Assembly (NCBI GenBank): GCA_028826165.1
Contig: JAPDFW010000063.1
Location: 992,001 to 1,056,000, forward strand
Source of the DNA: Anaeramoeba ignava
Taxonomy: Eukaryota; Metamonada; Anaeramoebidae
Reading direction: 5' to 3'
Length of the DNA: 64,000 nt
Part shown: piece after piece, positions 10,844-20,399 of the stretch
Layout: every line of letters begins with the position of its first letter
How positions within the stretch are numbered: the first letter of the stretch is position 1
Position numbers and translations under genes: made by a program
Notes under the pieces: model-generated
Database searches by the model: none
What the model was told of the DNA's origin: nothing
What the model saw: the letters and a program-made list of their open reading frames with translations, nothing else

Positions 10844-12619
10844 TTAATTTTGATTATGATTTTGATTTTGATTATTAAATTTATTAATTAATAAATCAAA
10901 TAAATTTGGATTTGTTTGATTTAATTGAAAATAATCAATTCCTGTTTTAATTTCATCAATTATTTCTTTTGTAATTTTGATTTCTTCTTTAATTTGATTT
11001 GAATAAATCCAATATTCAAATATTTGAAATGATTTATTACTTAATTCACTATAATCTGTAACTTTATTTGATTTATCATTTGTTACAGATAAAAACATTC
11101 CTCGATATAATTCACTTCTCATTATTAATATTAATTTTGGAAATTTATATTGTTTTTCTTTTCTTTCAATTATAAAATCTTTTTCATTTTCATTTAAATA
11201 AATTCTTTTCATTGTTTCTTCAATTTTTTCATTGGAATTTATAATTTCTTTGATTTCAGAATATAATTTTGGATTTATAATTCTGTTTGAATAAATCATT
11301 TCAAATATTTGATTTGATTCTTTAATTGATTTTTTTGAAATAATTTCTTGAAGTTTTTCAATTTGATTTTGATTTTGATTTAATCTATATTTCAATATTA
11401 ATTTATGAGCTTTGATTATTTCTCCATTTTTGGTTTTAAATGAAATATCACAAAATTCTTTTCTTTCAAATAGTTTTATCAAATCTTCTTCAAGATTAGA
11501 AAAAGGAGGAGAAGAATAATAAAGAAATGAGGTCCAATCTCCACAAGAAAGATGATAATTGGAAATATTTTCATTAAATCTTAATTTAGGAAGTTCAATT
11601 TGAATTGGAATTAATTGATTATTTGTATCTCCAGTTCCTAATTGACCATATCTATTATCTCCAAATACGATTAATTTTGAATTAGAAGTTAAAATCAACG
11701 TATGCGATTCAGAAATAGAAAAATCAATAATATTATCATCATTTTCAAATAAAGATGATTTGATTTCAGTAAATTCTTTAATATTTTTATTTTCTTTTCC
11801 AAGTCCATTAAATCGATAATCTCCACATGAATAAAGTTTTCTTTTTGATTTTTGATTTTTATTTTCAATCAACATTATTGAATGCCAATATCCACATTGA
11901 ATATCAATTATTTTACCTTTTGGAATATTTTGGATTTTGGTTAATTTTTGGGTGTATTCTTCTTCTTTTCTTTTTGATTCTCCTAATCCGAGTTGACCAT
12001 ATTCATTATATCCACATCCAAATAATTCTTGATTTGAATTTAAAAGAAAAACAAAACTTGAAGTATTTCCTGAAAATATTTTAGAAACATTTTTCATCAT
12101 TAAAATTGGTTTTTCTGTTTTTCGTGTTTTAGAATCAAAAAATATTTCTCCAAATTTATTAGAACCAATTCCATAAGCATTTTGATTTGAAGTTAATAAG
12201 TAAATTGTATGAGCTCCAGAAACAATATCTTGAATTATTCTATCATTTGTATCTTCAATTAATGATGAAATATTGATAAATTGATTTTGATTTTCTGAAT
12301 TAAGATCATATCCTTTTGCAAATACATTTCCTTCTATTGTTAAAATAGCTTCGTTTCCATGGCCAACAGTTACTTTTTGAATATTTTCTTCAATTTGTAT
12401 TTTTTGGTGATTTGGTTTTGAATATGTTAAATATTCTATTGCTTTTCCATTTTTAAAAAGGAAAATTGTTGATAAATAACTTGATGAAATTTGTTTAATT
12501 TGTTTTTCATTTTCATTTTCATTTTCAAATTTAAATTGAATTGGTTTTTTTAATCCTTCTGGTTTATTTTTGAAAAAAATATGAGCATCATTTAAACCAA
12601 AAAATATAATTTCATTCAT
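10844..12619 (-). CDS. RCC1-repeat protein with tandem BTB modules, copy 1
   Basis: 591 aa without introns. The first 370 residues carry RCC1-type propeller repeats with the usual Gly-rich turns ('GCGYNEYGQLGLG', 'VFGDNRYGQLGTGD', 'SCGDYRFNGLG'). Two BTB-like modules follow: 'EFCDISFKTKNGEIIKAHKL' and the C-terminal 'DFIIERKEKQYKFPKLILIM', the second ending in 'DEIKTGIDYFQLN'. RCC1 propellers bind GTPases or chromatin, and BTB domains dimerise or bind cullin-3, so a substrate adaptor for a Cul3 ligase is plausible but inferred. Asn/Gln-rich tail (NNQNQNHNQN). No BACK domain was recognised. Confidence 0.88.
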   Translation of the reverse strand: MNEIIFFGLNDAHIFFKNKPEGLKKPIQFKFENENENEKQIKQISSSYLSTIFLFKNGKAIEYLTYSKPNHQKIQIEENIQKVTVGHGNEAILTIEGNVFAKGYDLNSENQNQFINISSLIEDTNDRIIQDIVSGAHTIYLLTSNQNAYGIGSNKFGEIFFDSKTRKTEKPILMMKNVSKIFSGNTSSFVFLLNSNQELFGCGYNEYGQLGLGESKRKEEEYTQKLTKIQNIPKGKIIDIQCGYWHSIMLIENKNQKSKRKLYSCGDYRFNGLGKENKNIKEFTEIKSSLFENDDNIIDFSISESHTLILTSNSKLIVFGDNRYGQLGTGDTNNQLIPIQIELPKLRFNENISNYHLSCGDWTSFLYYSSPPFSNLEEDLIKLFERKEFCDISFKTKNGEIIKAHKLILKYRLNQNQNQIEKLQEIISKKSIKESNQIFEMIYSNRIINPKLYSEIKEIINSNEKIEETMKRIYLNENEKDFIIERKEKQYKFPKLILIMRSELYRGMFLSVTNDKSNKVTDYSELSNKSFQIFEYWIYSNQIKEEIKITKEIIDEIKTGIDYFQLNQTNPNLFDLLINKFNNQNQNHNQN

Positions 12620-12864
12620 TTTTTGAAAAGAAAAAAAATGAAATAAAAATTTTTGAATGAGTTGAATTGGATTTATTCCTTAAAAATGAAAATGAAAATG
12701 AAAATGAAAATGAAAATGAAAATGAAAATGAAAATGAAATTGAAAAAAAGAAATTTGATCTTTTTGTTTTCTTTGTTTTCTTTGTTGATAAATTGAGGTT
12801 TTTATCCGATCAAATTATCTTCTTTTTGAAAATGGGAAAAAAGAAAATGAAAAAGAAAGGGAAT
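12620..12864. other. Cassette 1/2 junction
   Basis: The region holds the short leader of RCC1-BTB 1 and, from about 12650, the boundary sequence also seen at 8890 and 16880. A GAAAAT hexamer tract lies at 12686-12740, and the 3' flank of CP2 follows. The GAAAAT frame is low complexity and not a gene. Confidence 0.6.
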
Positions 12865-13815
12865 TTAAAGAGCTTGGCAACCAGTTCCATAATTAGCATA
12901 ATCAGCAATACCACAAGTATCTTTATCATATTCCAATTTGATGTAACCACTTTCACCCCAACTAGCACCCCATGAATTTTTGACGAGCCAATACTTAATG
13001 GTAGCATCAGTATCATAACCAACAAGTAAAACACCATGATCGATTGTCTTTCCACATTCAATATCAAGAAGAACACCACCGATATAGAATTGCCACATAA
13101 TTGAAGCATCAACACCAACTGAAATTGGGCCATGTTCAGCACATGCAGTAGCAAGACCTGTTAAATCTCCTTTTGTAATTGTTTGATAACCTGTAAGTGT
13201 TGAAACTGATTGGCATTTATCTTTGGTGCAAGATTGATCAACACCAACATAAGGATAATCTTTTTCTGAGCAAAGTCCTTTATTATCGATAACCCATTGA
13301 AGTGCATTTTCCATTAATCCTCCATCACATCCTTGATCTGTTTTATCACAATCAACAAGTTCTTGTTCGGATAATGAGTTCAATTTTCCTGATGCAATTT
13401 CAGTACATCCTTCAATTGCTCCTGTTGTTGAAAATGACCAGCATGATCCACAACTTCCTTGATTTTTCACTGGTGTAACTGCTCCTTTATCTTTCCAATT
13501 AATAGATGTTGGTAAATCTTTCACTCTTGGTGATACTGTTTCTTTTTGATCTTCAATTTTGATTGGTTTTAAATACTTGCTTTGGAATTCTGCACTTGTT
13601 AAATCTGCAAATTTGTTAACTCCTAATCTGGAACTGCTTCCTTTCTTGTTGTGTGCTTCAATTATCTTAACGTTATCTCGGAAAATCTTGTATCTCATTG
13701 CTTCTTCTTCTTCACTGTATTGTTTATTGTATTTTGCTTTGAATTTTTCAAACATTTTTTGATATGGTGAGCATGTCACAAAAACAATAAGTAATACCAA
13801 AATAATTGCTTTCAT
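12865..13815 (-). CDS. Papain-family cysteine protease CP2
   Basis: 316 aa, the middle copy of family A. Catalytic Cys125, His260 and Asn280 are all present. The residue after Cys-Trp is Ser ('CGSCWSFS') rather than the usual Ala, and the oxyanion Gln119 is preceded by Asn (VKNQG). It differs from CP1 mainly around 95-110 ('KDLPTSINWKDKG') and in the 'DASIMWQFYIGG' loop. Signal peptide and propeptide are nearly identical to CP1 and CP3, so the variation is concentrated in the mature enzyme. Confidence 0.93.
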   Translation of the reverse strand: MKAIILVLLIVFVTCSPYQKMFEKFKAKYNKQYSEEEEAMRYKIFRDNVKIIEAHNKKGSSSRLGVNKFADLTSAEFQSKYLKPIKIEDQKETVSPRVKDLPTSINWKDKGAVTPVKNQGSCGSCWSFSTTGAIEGCTEIASGKLNSLSEQELVDCDKTDQGCDGGLMENALQWVIDNKGLCSEKDYPYVGVDQSCTKDKCQSVSTLTGYQTITKGDLTGLATACAEHGPISVGVDASIMWQFYIGGVLLDIECGKTIDHGVLLVGYDTDATIKYWLVKNSWGASWGESGYIKLEYDKDTCGIADYANYGTGCQAL

Positions 13816-15074
13816 TTTTGTAAAACAAAAAAAATGAAAATTAATTTAAAAAAATTTTTTTTTTTTTTAAATTAAAAAAATAAATAAGTTTTTAATTTTG
13901 CTTCATGAATAAAAACAATAAAAAAATTTTTAATTAAAAAAAACTTTCTTTTTCTCCTTTTCTTTCTTCTTTTTTCTTTTCTTTTCTTTTTTTTTTGGAT
14001 TTTTATTTTTATTTTTAATTTTATTTTGATTTGATTTTGATTTCAATTTTAATTTTGATTTTAATTTAAAATAATCAATTCCACTTTTAATTTCATTAAT
14101 AATTTCTTTTGTAATTTTAATTTTGATTTTAATTTTAGTTTTGATTTTGATTTTGATTTTAATTTTAATTTTAATTTTAATTTTAATTTTAATTTGATTT
14201 GATTTTAATTGAAAATAATCAATTCCACTTTTAATTTCATTAATAATTTCTTTTGTAATTATAATTTTAATTTTAATTTTAGTTTTAATTTTAATTTTAA
14301 TTTTTATTTTGATTTTAATTTTAATTTTAATTTTAATTTTGATTTTGATTTTGATATTGATTTTAATTGAAAATAATCAATTCCACTTTTAATTTCATTA
14401 ATAATTTCTTTTTTAATTTTAATTTTAATTTTTATTTTAATTTTAATTATAATTATAATTTTAGTTTTGATTTTGATTTTGATTTTAATTTTAATTTTAA
14501 TTGAAAATAATCAATTCCACTTTTAATTTTATTAATAATTTCTTTTTTAATTTTGATTTTAATTTTAATTTTAATTTTAATTTTAATTTTAATTTTAATT
14601 TTAATTTTAATTTTAATTTTAATTTTAATTTTAATTTTGATTTTGATTTTGATATTGATTTTAATTGAAAATAATCAATTCCACTTTTAATTTCATTAAT
14701 AATTTCTTTTTTAATTTTAATTTTAATTTTAATTTTAATTTTAATTATAATTTTATAAATGAATTTTAATTTTTGATTTTAATTTCATTAATAATTTCTT
14801 TTTTAATTTTAATTTTAATTTTAATTTTGATTTTGATTTTAATTTTAATTTTAATTTTAATTTTAATTTTAATTTTAATTTTAATTTTAATTTGATTTGA
14901 TTTTAATTGAAAATAATCAATTCCACTTTTAATTTCATTAATAATTTCTTTTTTAATTTTAATTTTAATTTTAATTTTAATTTTGATTTTAATTTTAATT
15001 TTTAATTTTAATTTTAATTTTAATTTTAATTTTAATTTTAATTTTAATTTTTAATTTTAATTTTAATTTTAATT
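13816..15074 (-). repeat. Minisatellite gap between CP2 and RCC1-BTB 2, with about seven BTB-derived cores
   Basis: Cores reading AAATAATCAATTCCACTTTT (plus strand) start near 14069, 14213, 14369, 14505, 14667 and 14908, with a partial core near 14775. Spacing is about 135-160 bp. TTTTAA hexamer tracts fill the space between. On the minus strand each core translates to a peptide like KEIINEIKSGIDYF(Q/K)LK. The intact gene end at 15136-15190 carries the parental version. Confidence 0.8.
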
Positions 15075-16853
15075 TTAATTTTGATTATTAAATTTATTAA
15101 TTAATAAATCAAATAAATTTGGATTTGTTTGATTTAATTGAAAATAATCAATTCCAATTTGAATTTCATCAATTATTTCTTGTGTAATTTTAATTTCATC
15201 TTTAATTTGATTTGAATAAATCCAATATTCAAATATTTGAAATGATTTATTACTTAATTCACTATAATCTGTAACTTTATTTGAAGTATCTTCTGTTACA
15301 GATAAAAACATTCCTCTATATAATTCACTTCTCATTATTAATATTAATTTTGGAAATTTATATTGTTTTTCTTTTCTTTCAATAATAAAATCTTTTTCAT
15401 TTTCATTTTCATTTAAATAAATTCTTTTCATTGTTTCTTCAATTTTTTCATTTAAATTTATAATTTCTTTAATTTCTGAATATAATTTTGGATTTATTAT
15501 TCTATTTGAATAAATCATTTCAAATATTTGATTTGATTCTTTAATTGATTTTTTTGAAATAATTTCTTGAAGTTTTTCAATTTCATTTTCATTTTGATTT
15601 AATCTATATTTCAATATTAATTTATGAGCTTCAATTATTTCTCCATTTTTGGTTTTAAATGAAATATCACAAAATTCTTTTCTTCTAAATAGTTTTATCA
15701 AATCTTCTTCAAGATTGGAAAAAGAAAGAGGAGAGTAATAAAGAAATGAGGTCCAATCTCCACAAGAAAGATGATAATTGGAAATATTTTCATTAAATCT
15801 TAATTTAGGAAGTTCAATTTGAATTGGAATTAATTGATTATTTGTATCTCCAGTTCCTAATTGACCATATCTATTATCTCCAAATACGATTAATTTTGAA
15901 TTAGAAGTTAAAATCAACGTATGCGATTCAGAAATAGAAAAATCAATAATATTATCATCATTTTCAAATAAAGATGATTTGATTTCAGTAAATTCTTTAA
16001 TATTTTTATTTTCTTTTCCAAGTCCATTATATTCATAATTCCCACATGAATAAAGTTTTCTTTTTGGATTTTCATTTTCATTTTCAATCAAAATTATTGA
16101 ATGCCAATATCCACATTGAATATCAATTATTTTGCCTTTTGGAATATTTTGAATTTTGGTTAATTTAGGGATTTTTGTTTCTTCTTCTTTTCTTTTTGAT
16201 TTTCCTAATCCGAGTTGACCATATTCATTATATCCACATCCAAATAATTCTTGATTTGAATTTAAAAGAAAAACAAAACTTGAAGTATTTCCTGAAAATA
16301 TTTTAGAAACATTTTTCATCATTAAAATTGGTTTTTCTGTTTTTCGTGTTTTAGAATCAAAAAATATTTCTCCAAATTTATTTGAACCAATTCCATAAGC
16401 ATTTTGATTTGAAGTTAATAAGTAAATTGTATGAGCTCCAGAAACAATATCTTGAATTATTCTATCATTTTTATCTTCAATTAATGATGAAATATTGATA
16501 AATTGATTTTGATTTTCTGAATTAATATCATATCCTTTAGCAAATACATTTCCTTCTATTGTTAAAATAGCTTCGTTTCCATGGCCAACAGTTACTTTTT
16601 GAATATTTTCTTCAATTTGTATTTTTTGGTGATTTGGTTTTGAATATGTTAAATATTCTATTGCTTTTCCATTTTTAAAAAGGAAAATTGTTGATAAATA
16701 ACTTGATGAAATTTGTTTAATTTGTTTTTCATTTTCATTTTCATTTTCATTTTCAAATTCAAATTTAAATTGAATTGGTTTTTTTAATCCTTCTGGTTCA
16801 TTTTTGAAAAAAATATGAGCATCATTTAAACCAAAAAATATAATTTCATTCAT
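15075..16853 (-). CDS. RCC1-repeat protein with tandem BTB modules, copy 2
   Basis: 592 aa, very similar to copy 1 over its full length, including 'GCGYNEYGQLGLGKSKRKEE' and 'VFGDNRYGQLGTGD'. Differences cluster in Asn/Glu repeats: a longer 'ENENENE' near residue 35 and an extra 'NENE' before 'KDFIIERKEKQYKF'. It lacks the Gln/His-rich tail of copy 1 because the stop comes earlier. It sits upstream of CP2 in the direction of transcription. The near-identity with copy 1 indicates a recent duplication or ongoing conversion. Confidence 0.88.
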   Translation of the reverse strand: MNEIIFFGLNDAHIFFKNEPEGLKKPIQFKFEFENENENENEKQIKQISSSYLSTIFLFKNGKAIEYLTYSKPNHQKIQIEENIQKVTVGHGNEAILTIEGNVFAKGYDINSENQNQFINISSLIEDKNDRIIQDIVSGAHTIYLLTSNQNAYGIGSNKFGEIFFDSKTRKTEKPILMMKNVSKIFSGNTSSFVFLLNSNQELFGCGYNEYGQLGLGKSKRKEEETKIPKLTKIQNIPKGKIIDIQCGYWHSIILIENENENPKRKLYSCGNYEYNGLGKENKNIKEFTEIKSSLFENDDNIIDFSISESHTLILTSNSKLIVFGDNRYGQLGTGDTNNQLIPIQIELPKLRFNENISNYHLSCGDWTSFLYYSPLSFSNLEEDLIKLFRRKEFCDISFKTKNGEIIEAHKLILKYRLNQNENEIEKLQEIISKKSIKESNQIFEMIYSNRIINPKLYSEIKEIINLNEKIEETMKRIYLNENENEKDFIIERKEKQYKFPKLILIMRSELYRGMFLSVTEDTSNKVTDYSELSNKSFQIFEYWIYSNQIKDEIKITQEIIDEIQIGIDYFQLNQTNPNLFDLLINKFNNQN

Positions 16854-17054
16854 TTTAGAAAAGAAAAAAAATGAAATAAAAATTTTTGAATGAGTTGAAT
16901 TGGATTTATTGCTTAAAATTGGAATTGAAATTGAAAATGAAAAAAAGAAATTTGATCTTTTTTTGTTTTCTTTGTTGATAAATTGAGGTTTTTATCCGAT
17001 CAAATTATCTTCTTTTTGAAAATGGGAAAAAAGAAAATGAAAAAGAAAGGGAAT
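16854..17054. other. Cassette 2/3 junction
   Basis: Repeats the boundary sequence of 8890 and 12650 but lacks the long GAAAAT tract of the second junction. No gene. Confidence 0.55.
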
Positions 17055-18005
17055 TTAAAGAGCTTTGCAACCAGTTCCATAATTAGCATAATCAGCAATA
17101 CCACAAGTATCTTTATCATATTCCAATCTGACGTAACCACTTTCACCCCAACTAGCACCCCATGAATTTTTGACGAGCCAATAGTTGTCAGTTTTTTCAG
17201 TATTGTAACCAACAAGTAAAACACCATGATCGATATCCTTTCCACATTCAATATCAAGAATAATACCACCGATATAGAATTGCCATGCAATTGAAGCATC
17301 AACACCAACTGAAATTGGGCCATGTTCAGCACATGCAGTAGCAAGACCTGTTAAATCTCCTTTTGTAATTGTTTGATAACCTGTAAGTGTTGAAACTGAT
17401 TGGCATTTATCTTTGGTGCAAGATTGATCAACACCAACATAAGGATATTTTTCTTCTGAGCAAAGTCCTCCATTATCGATAACCCATTGAAGTGCATTTT
17501 CCATTAATCCTCCATCACATCCTTGATCTGTTGTATCACAATCAACAAGTTCTTGTTCGGATAATGAGTTCAATTTTCCTGATGCAATTTCAGCACATCC
17601 TTCAATTGCTCCTGTTGTTGAAAATGCCCAGCATGATCCACAACTTCCTTGATTTTTCACTGGTGTAACTGCTCCTTTATCTTTCCAATTAATAGATGTT
17701 GGTAAATCTTTCACTCTTGGTGATACTGTTTCTTTTTGATCTTCAATTTTGATTGGTTTTAAATACTTGCTTTGGAATTCTGCACTTGTTAAATCTGCAA
17801 ATTTGTTAACTCCAAATTTGGAACTGCTTCCTTTCTTGTTGTGTGCTTCAATTATCTTAACATTATCTCGGAAAATCTTGTATCTCATTGCTTCTTCTTC
17901 TTCACTGTATTGTTTATTGTATTTTGCTTTGAATTTTTCAAACATTTTTTGATATGGTGAGCATGTCACAAAAACAATAAGTAATACCAAAATAATTGCT
18001 TTCAT
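17055..18005 (-). CDS. Papain-family cysteine protease CP3
   Basis: 316 aa, third copy of family A, with Cys125 in 'CGSCWAFS', His260 ('[11 protein letters not shown]') and Asn280 ('KNSWG'). The segment around residues 253-276 ('ILDIECGKDIDHG', 'NTEKTDNYW') differs from both sisters, while the surrounding sequence matches CP2. The 5' leader (TTTTAATTTTGCTTCATGAA at about 18053) is shared with CP2, so the promoter was duplicated with the gene. Confidence 0.93.
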   Translation of the reverse strand: MKAIILVLLIVFVTCSPYQKMFEKFKAKYNKQYSEEEEAMRYKIFRDNVKIIEAHNKKGSSSKFGVNKFADLTSAEFQSKYLKPIKIEDQKETVSPRVKDLPTSINWKDKGAVTPVKNQGSCGSCWAFSTTGAIEGCAEIASGKLNSLSEQELVDCDTTDQGCDGGLMENALQWVIDNGGLCSEEKYPYVGVDQSCTKDKCQSVSTLTGYQTITKGDLTGLATACAEHGPISVGVDASIAWQFYIGGIILDIECGKDIDHGVLLVGYNTEKTDNYWLVKNSWGASWGESGYVRLEYDKDTCGIADYANYGTGCKAL

Positions 18006-18518
18006 TTTTGTAAAACAAAAAAAATGAAAATAAATTAAAAAAATAAATAAGTTTTTAATTTTGCTTCATGAATAAAAACAATAAAAAAATTTTTAATTAA
18101 AAAAAACTTTCTTTTTCTTTTTCTTTTTCTTTTTCTCCTTTTTTTTTTGGATTTTTATTTTTATTTTTAATTTTATTTTGATTTGATTTTGATTTCAATT
18201 TTAATTTTAAATTTAATTGTGATTTTAATTTAAAATAATCAATTCCACTTTTAATTTCATTAATAATTTCTTTTGTGATTTTAAATTTAATTGAAAATAA
18301 TCAATTCCACTTTTGATTTTGATTTTGATTTTAATTTAAATTTTGATTGTGATTTTAATTTTGATTTCGATTGAAAATAATCAATTCCACTTTTAATTTC
18401 ATTAATAATTTCTTTTGTAATTTTGATTTTAATTTTAATTTTAATTTTGATTTTAATTTTAATTTTAATTTTAATTTTAATTTTAATTTTAATTTTGATT
18501 TTAATTTTAATTTTAATT
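18006..18518 (-). repeat. Minisatellite gap between CP3 and RCC1-BTB 3
   Basis: Cores of the BTB-derived sequence lie near 18232, 18294 (short) and 18373, separated by TTTTAA/TTTTGA hexamers. It is shorter than the equivalent gap in cassette 2. Confidence 0.65.
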
Positions 18519-20360
18519 TTAATTTTGATTTTGATTTTGATTTTGATTATTAAATTTGCTAATTAATAAATCAAATAAATTTGGATTTGTTTGATTTAAT
18601 TGAAAATAATCAATTCCACTTTTAATTTCTTCAATTATTTCTTGTGTAATTTGAATTTCATCTTTAATTTGATTTGAATAAATCCAATATTCAAATATTT
18701 GGAATGATTTATTACTTAATTCAATATAATCTGTAACTTTATTAGAAGTATCATTTGTTACAGATAAAAACATTCCTCGATATAATTCACTTCTCATTAT
18801 TAATATTAATTTTGGAAATTTATATTGTTTTTCTTTTTTTTCAATAATAAAATCTTTTTCATTTTCATTTAAATAAATTCTTTTCATTGTTTCTTCAATT
18901 TTTTCATTTGAATTTATAATTTCTTTAATTTCAGAATATAATTTTGGATTTATTATTCTGTTTGAATAAATCATTTCAAATATTTGATTTGATTCTTTAA
19001 TTGATTTTTTTGAAATAATTTCTTGAAGTTTTTCAATTTCATTTTGATTTTCATTTTGATTTAATCTATATTTCAATATTAATTTATGAGCTTCAATTAT
19101 TTCTCCATTTTCTGTTTTAAATGAAATATCACAAAATTCTTTTCTTTTAAATAATTTTATCAAATCTTCTTCAAGATTGGAAAAAGAAGGAGAAGAATAA
19201 TAAAGAAAGGAATTATTATATCCACAAGAAATATGATAATTGGAAATATTTTCATTAAATCTTAATTTAGGAAGTTCAATTTGAATTGGAATTGATTGAT
19301 TATTTGTATCTCCAGTTCCTAATTGACCAAAATAATTACTTCCAAATACTATTAATTTCTCTTTTTCTGTTAAAATCAAAGTATGTCTATTTCCAACAGA
19401 AAAATCAATAATATTATAATCATTTTCAAATAAAGATGATTTGATTTCAGTAAATTCATAAGTATTTTCGTCTTCATCATTTTGGCCAAGTCCATTAAAT
19501 TCATAATAACTACATGAATAAAGTTTTCTTTTTGCCTCATCAGTTTCAATCAACATTATTGAATGAGTAAATCCACATTGAATATCAATTATTTTGCCCT
19601 TTGGAATATTTTGGATTTTAGTTAGTTTTTGGATTTTTGTTTCTTCTTTTTTTGATTTCCCTAATCCAAGTTGACCATATTTATTCCATCCACATCCAAA
19701 TAATTCTTGATTTGAATTTAAAAGAAAAACATGATTTGAAGTATTTCCTGAAAATATTTTAGAAACATTTTTCATCATTAAAATTGGTTTTTCTGTTTTT
19801 TCAAGTGTTTTAGAATCAAAACCAAGTTGACCTAGATAATTATCACCAATTCCATAAGCATTTTGATTTGAAGTTAATAAGTAAACTGTATGAGCTCCAG
19901 AAACAACATCTTGAATTATTCTATCATTTTTATCTTCAATTAATGATGAAATATTGATAAATTCTTTTGGATTATCTGGATTAATGTATTCTCCTTTGGC
20001 AAATACATTTCCTTTTTTTGTTAAAATAGCTTCATTTTGAGCACCAGCAGTTACTTTTTGAATATTTTCTTCAATTTGGATTTTTGAAGGATTTTGTTTT
20101 GAATCTCTTAAATACTCTATTGCTTTTCCATTTTTAAAAAGGAAAATTGTTGATAAAAAACTTGATGAAATTTGTTTAATTTGTTTTTCATTTTCATTTT
20201 CATTTTCATTTTCATTTTCATTTTCATTTTCATTTTCATTTTCATTTTCATTTTCATTTTCATTTTCATTTTCGAATTGAATTGGTTTTTTTATTTTTTC
20301 TGTTTCATTTTTGATAAGTTTTGGATTTTGATTTGAACCAAAAAATAAACAATCATTCAT
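18519..20360 (-). CDS. RCC1-repeat protein with tandem BTB modules, copy 3 (diverged, long Asn-Glu run)
   Basis: 613 aa. The RCC1 part keeps turns such as 'FGCGWNKYGQLGLG' and 'VFGSNYFGQLGTGD', but the N-terminus ('MNDCLFFGSNQNPKLIKNE') and several blades differ from copies 1 and 2. An (EN) run of about 14 repeats (GAAAAT hexamers at 20190-20270) lengthens a loop near residue 30-58. The C-terminal BTB 'DFIIEKKEKQYKFPKLILIM' is nearly unchanged, so the propeller evolves faster than the BTB part. The function is presumably as for copy 1, but possibly with different propeller specificity. Confidence 0.87.
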   Translation of the reverse strand: MNDCLFFGSNQNPKLIKNETEKIKKPIQFENENENENENENENENENENENENENENEKQIKQISSSFLSTIFLFKNGKAIEYLRDSKQNPSKIQIEENIQKVTAGAQNEAILTKKGNVFAKGEYINPDNPKEFINISSLIEDKNDRIIQDVVSGAHTVYLLTSNQNAYGIGDNYLGQLGFDSKTLEKTEKPILMMKNVSKIFSGNTSNHVFLLNSNQELFGCGWNKYGQLGLGKSKKEETKIQKLTKIQNIPKGKIIDIQCGFTHSIMLIETDEAKRKLYSCSYYEFNGLGQNDEDENTYEFTEIKSSLFENDYNIIDFSVGNRHTLILTEKEKLIVFGSNYFGQLGTGDTNNQSIPIQIELPKLRFNENISNYHISCGYNNSFLYYSSPSFSNLEEDLIKLFKRKEFCDISFKTENGEIIEAHKLILKYRLNQNENQNEIEKLQEIISKKSIKESNQIFEMIYSNRIINPKLYSEIKEIINSNEKIEETMKRIYLNENEKDFIIEKKEKQYKFPKLILIMRSELYRGMFLSVTNDTSNKVTDYIELSNKSFQIFEYWIYSNQIKDEIQITQEIIEEIKSGIDYFQLNQTNPNLFDLLISKFNNQNQNQNQN

Positions 20361-20399
20361 TTTTGAAATGAAAAAAAAATGAAAAAATAATTTTTGAAA

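Larger units (their letters stand above)
8890..20395 (-). repeat. Tandem triplication of a protease + RCC1-BTB cassette
   Basis: Three cassettes of about 3.5-4.2 kb begin near 8890, 12650 and 16880 with the same boundary sequence. Each contains, from left to right, a cysteine protease gene, a repeat-filled gap and an RCC1-BTB gene, all on the minus strand. Cassettes 1 and 2 share near-identical RCC1-BTB genes; cassette 3 is more diverged, pointing to at least two duplication steps. Confidence 0.9.
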
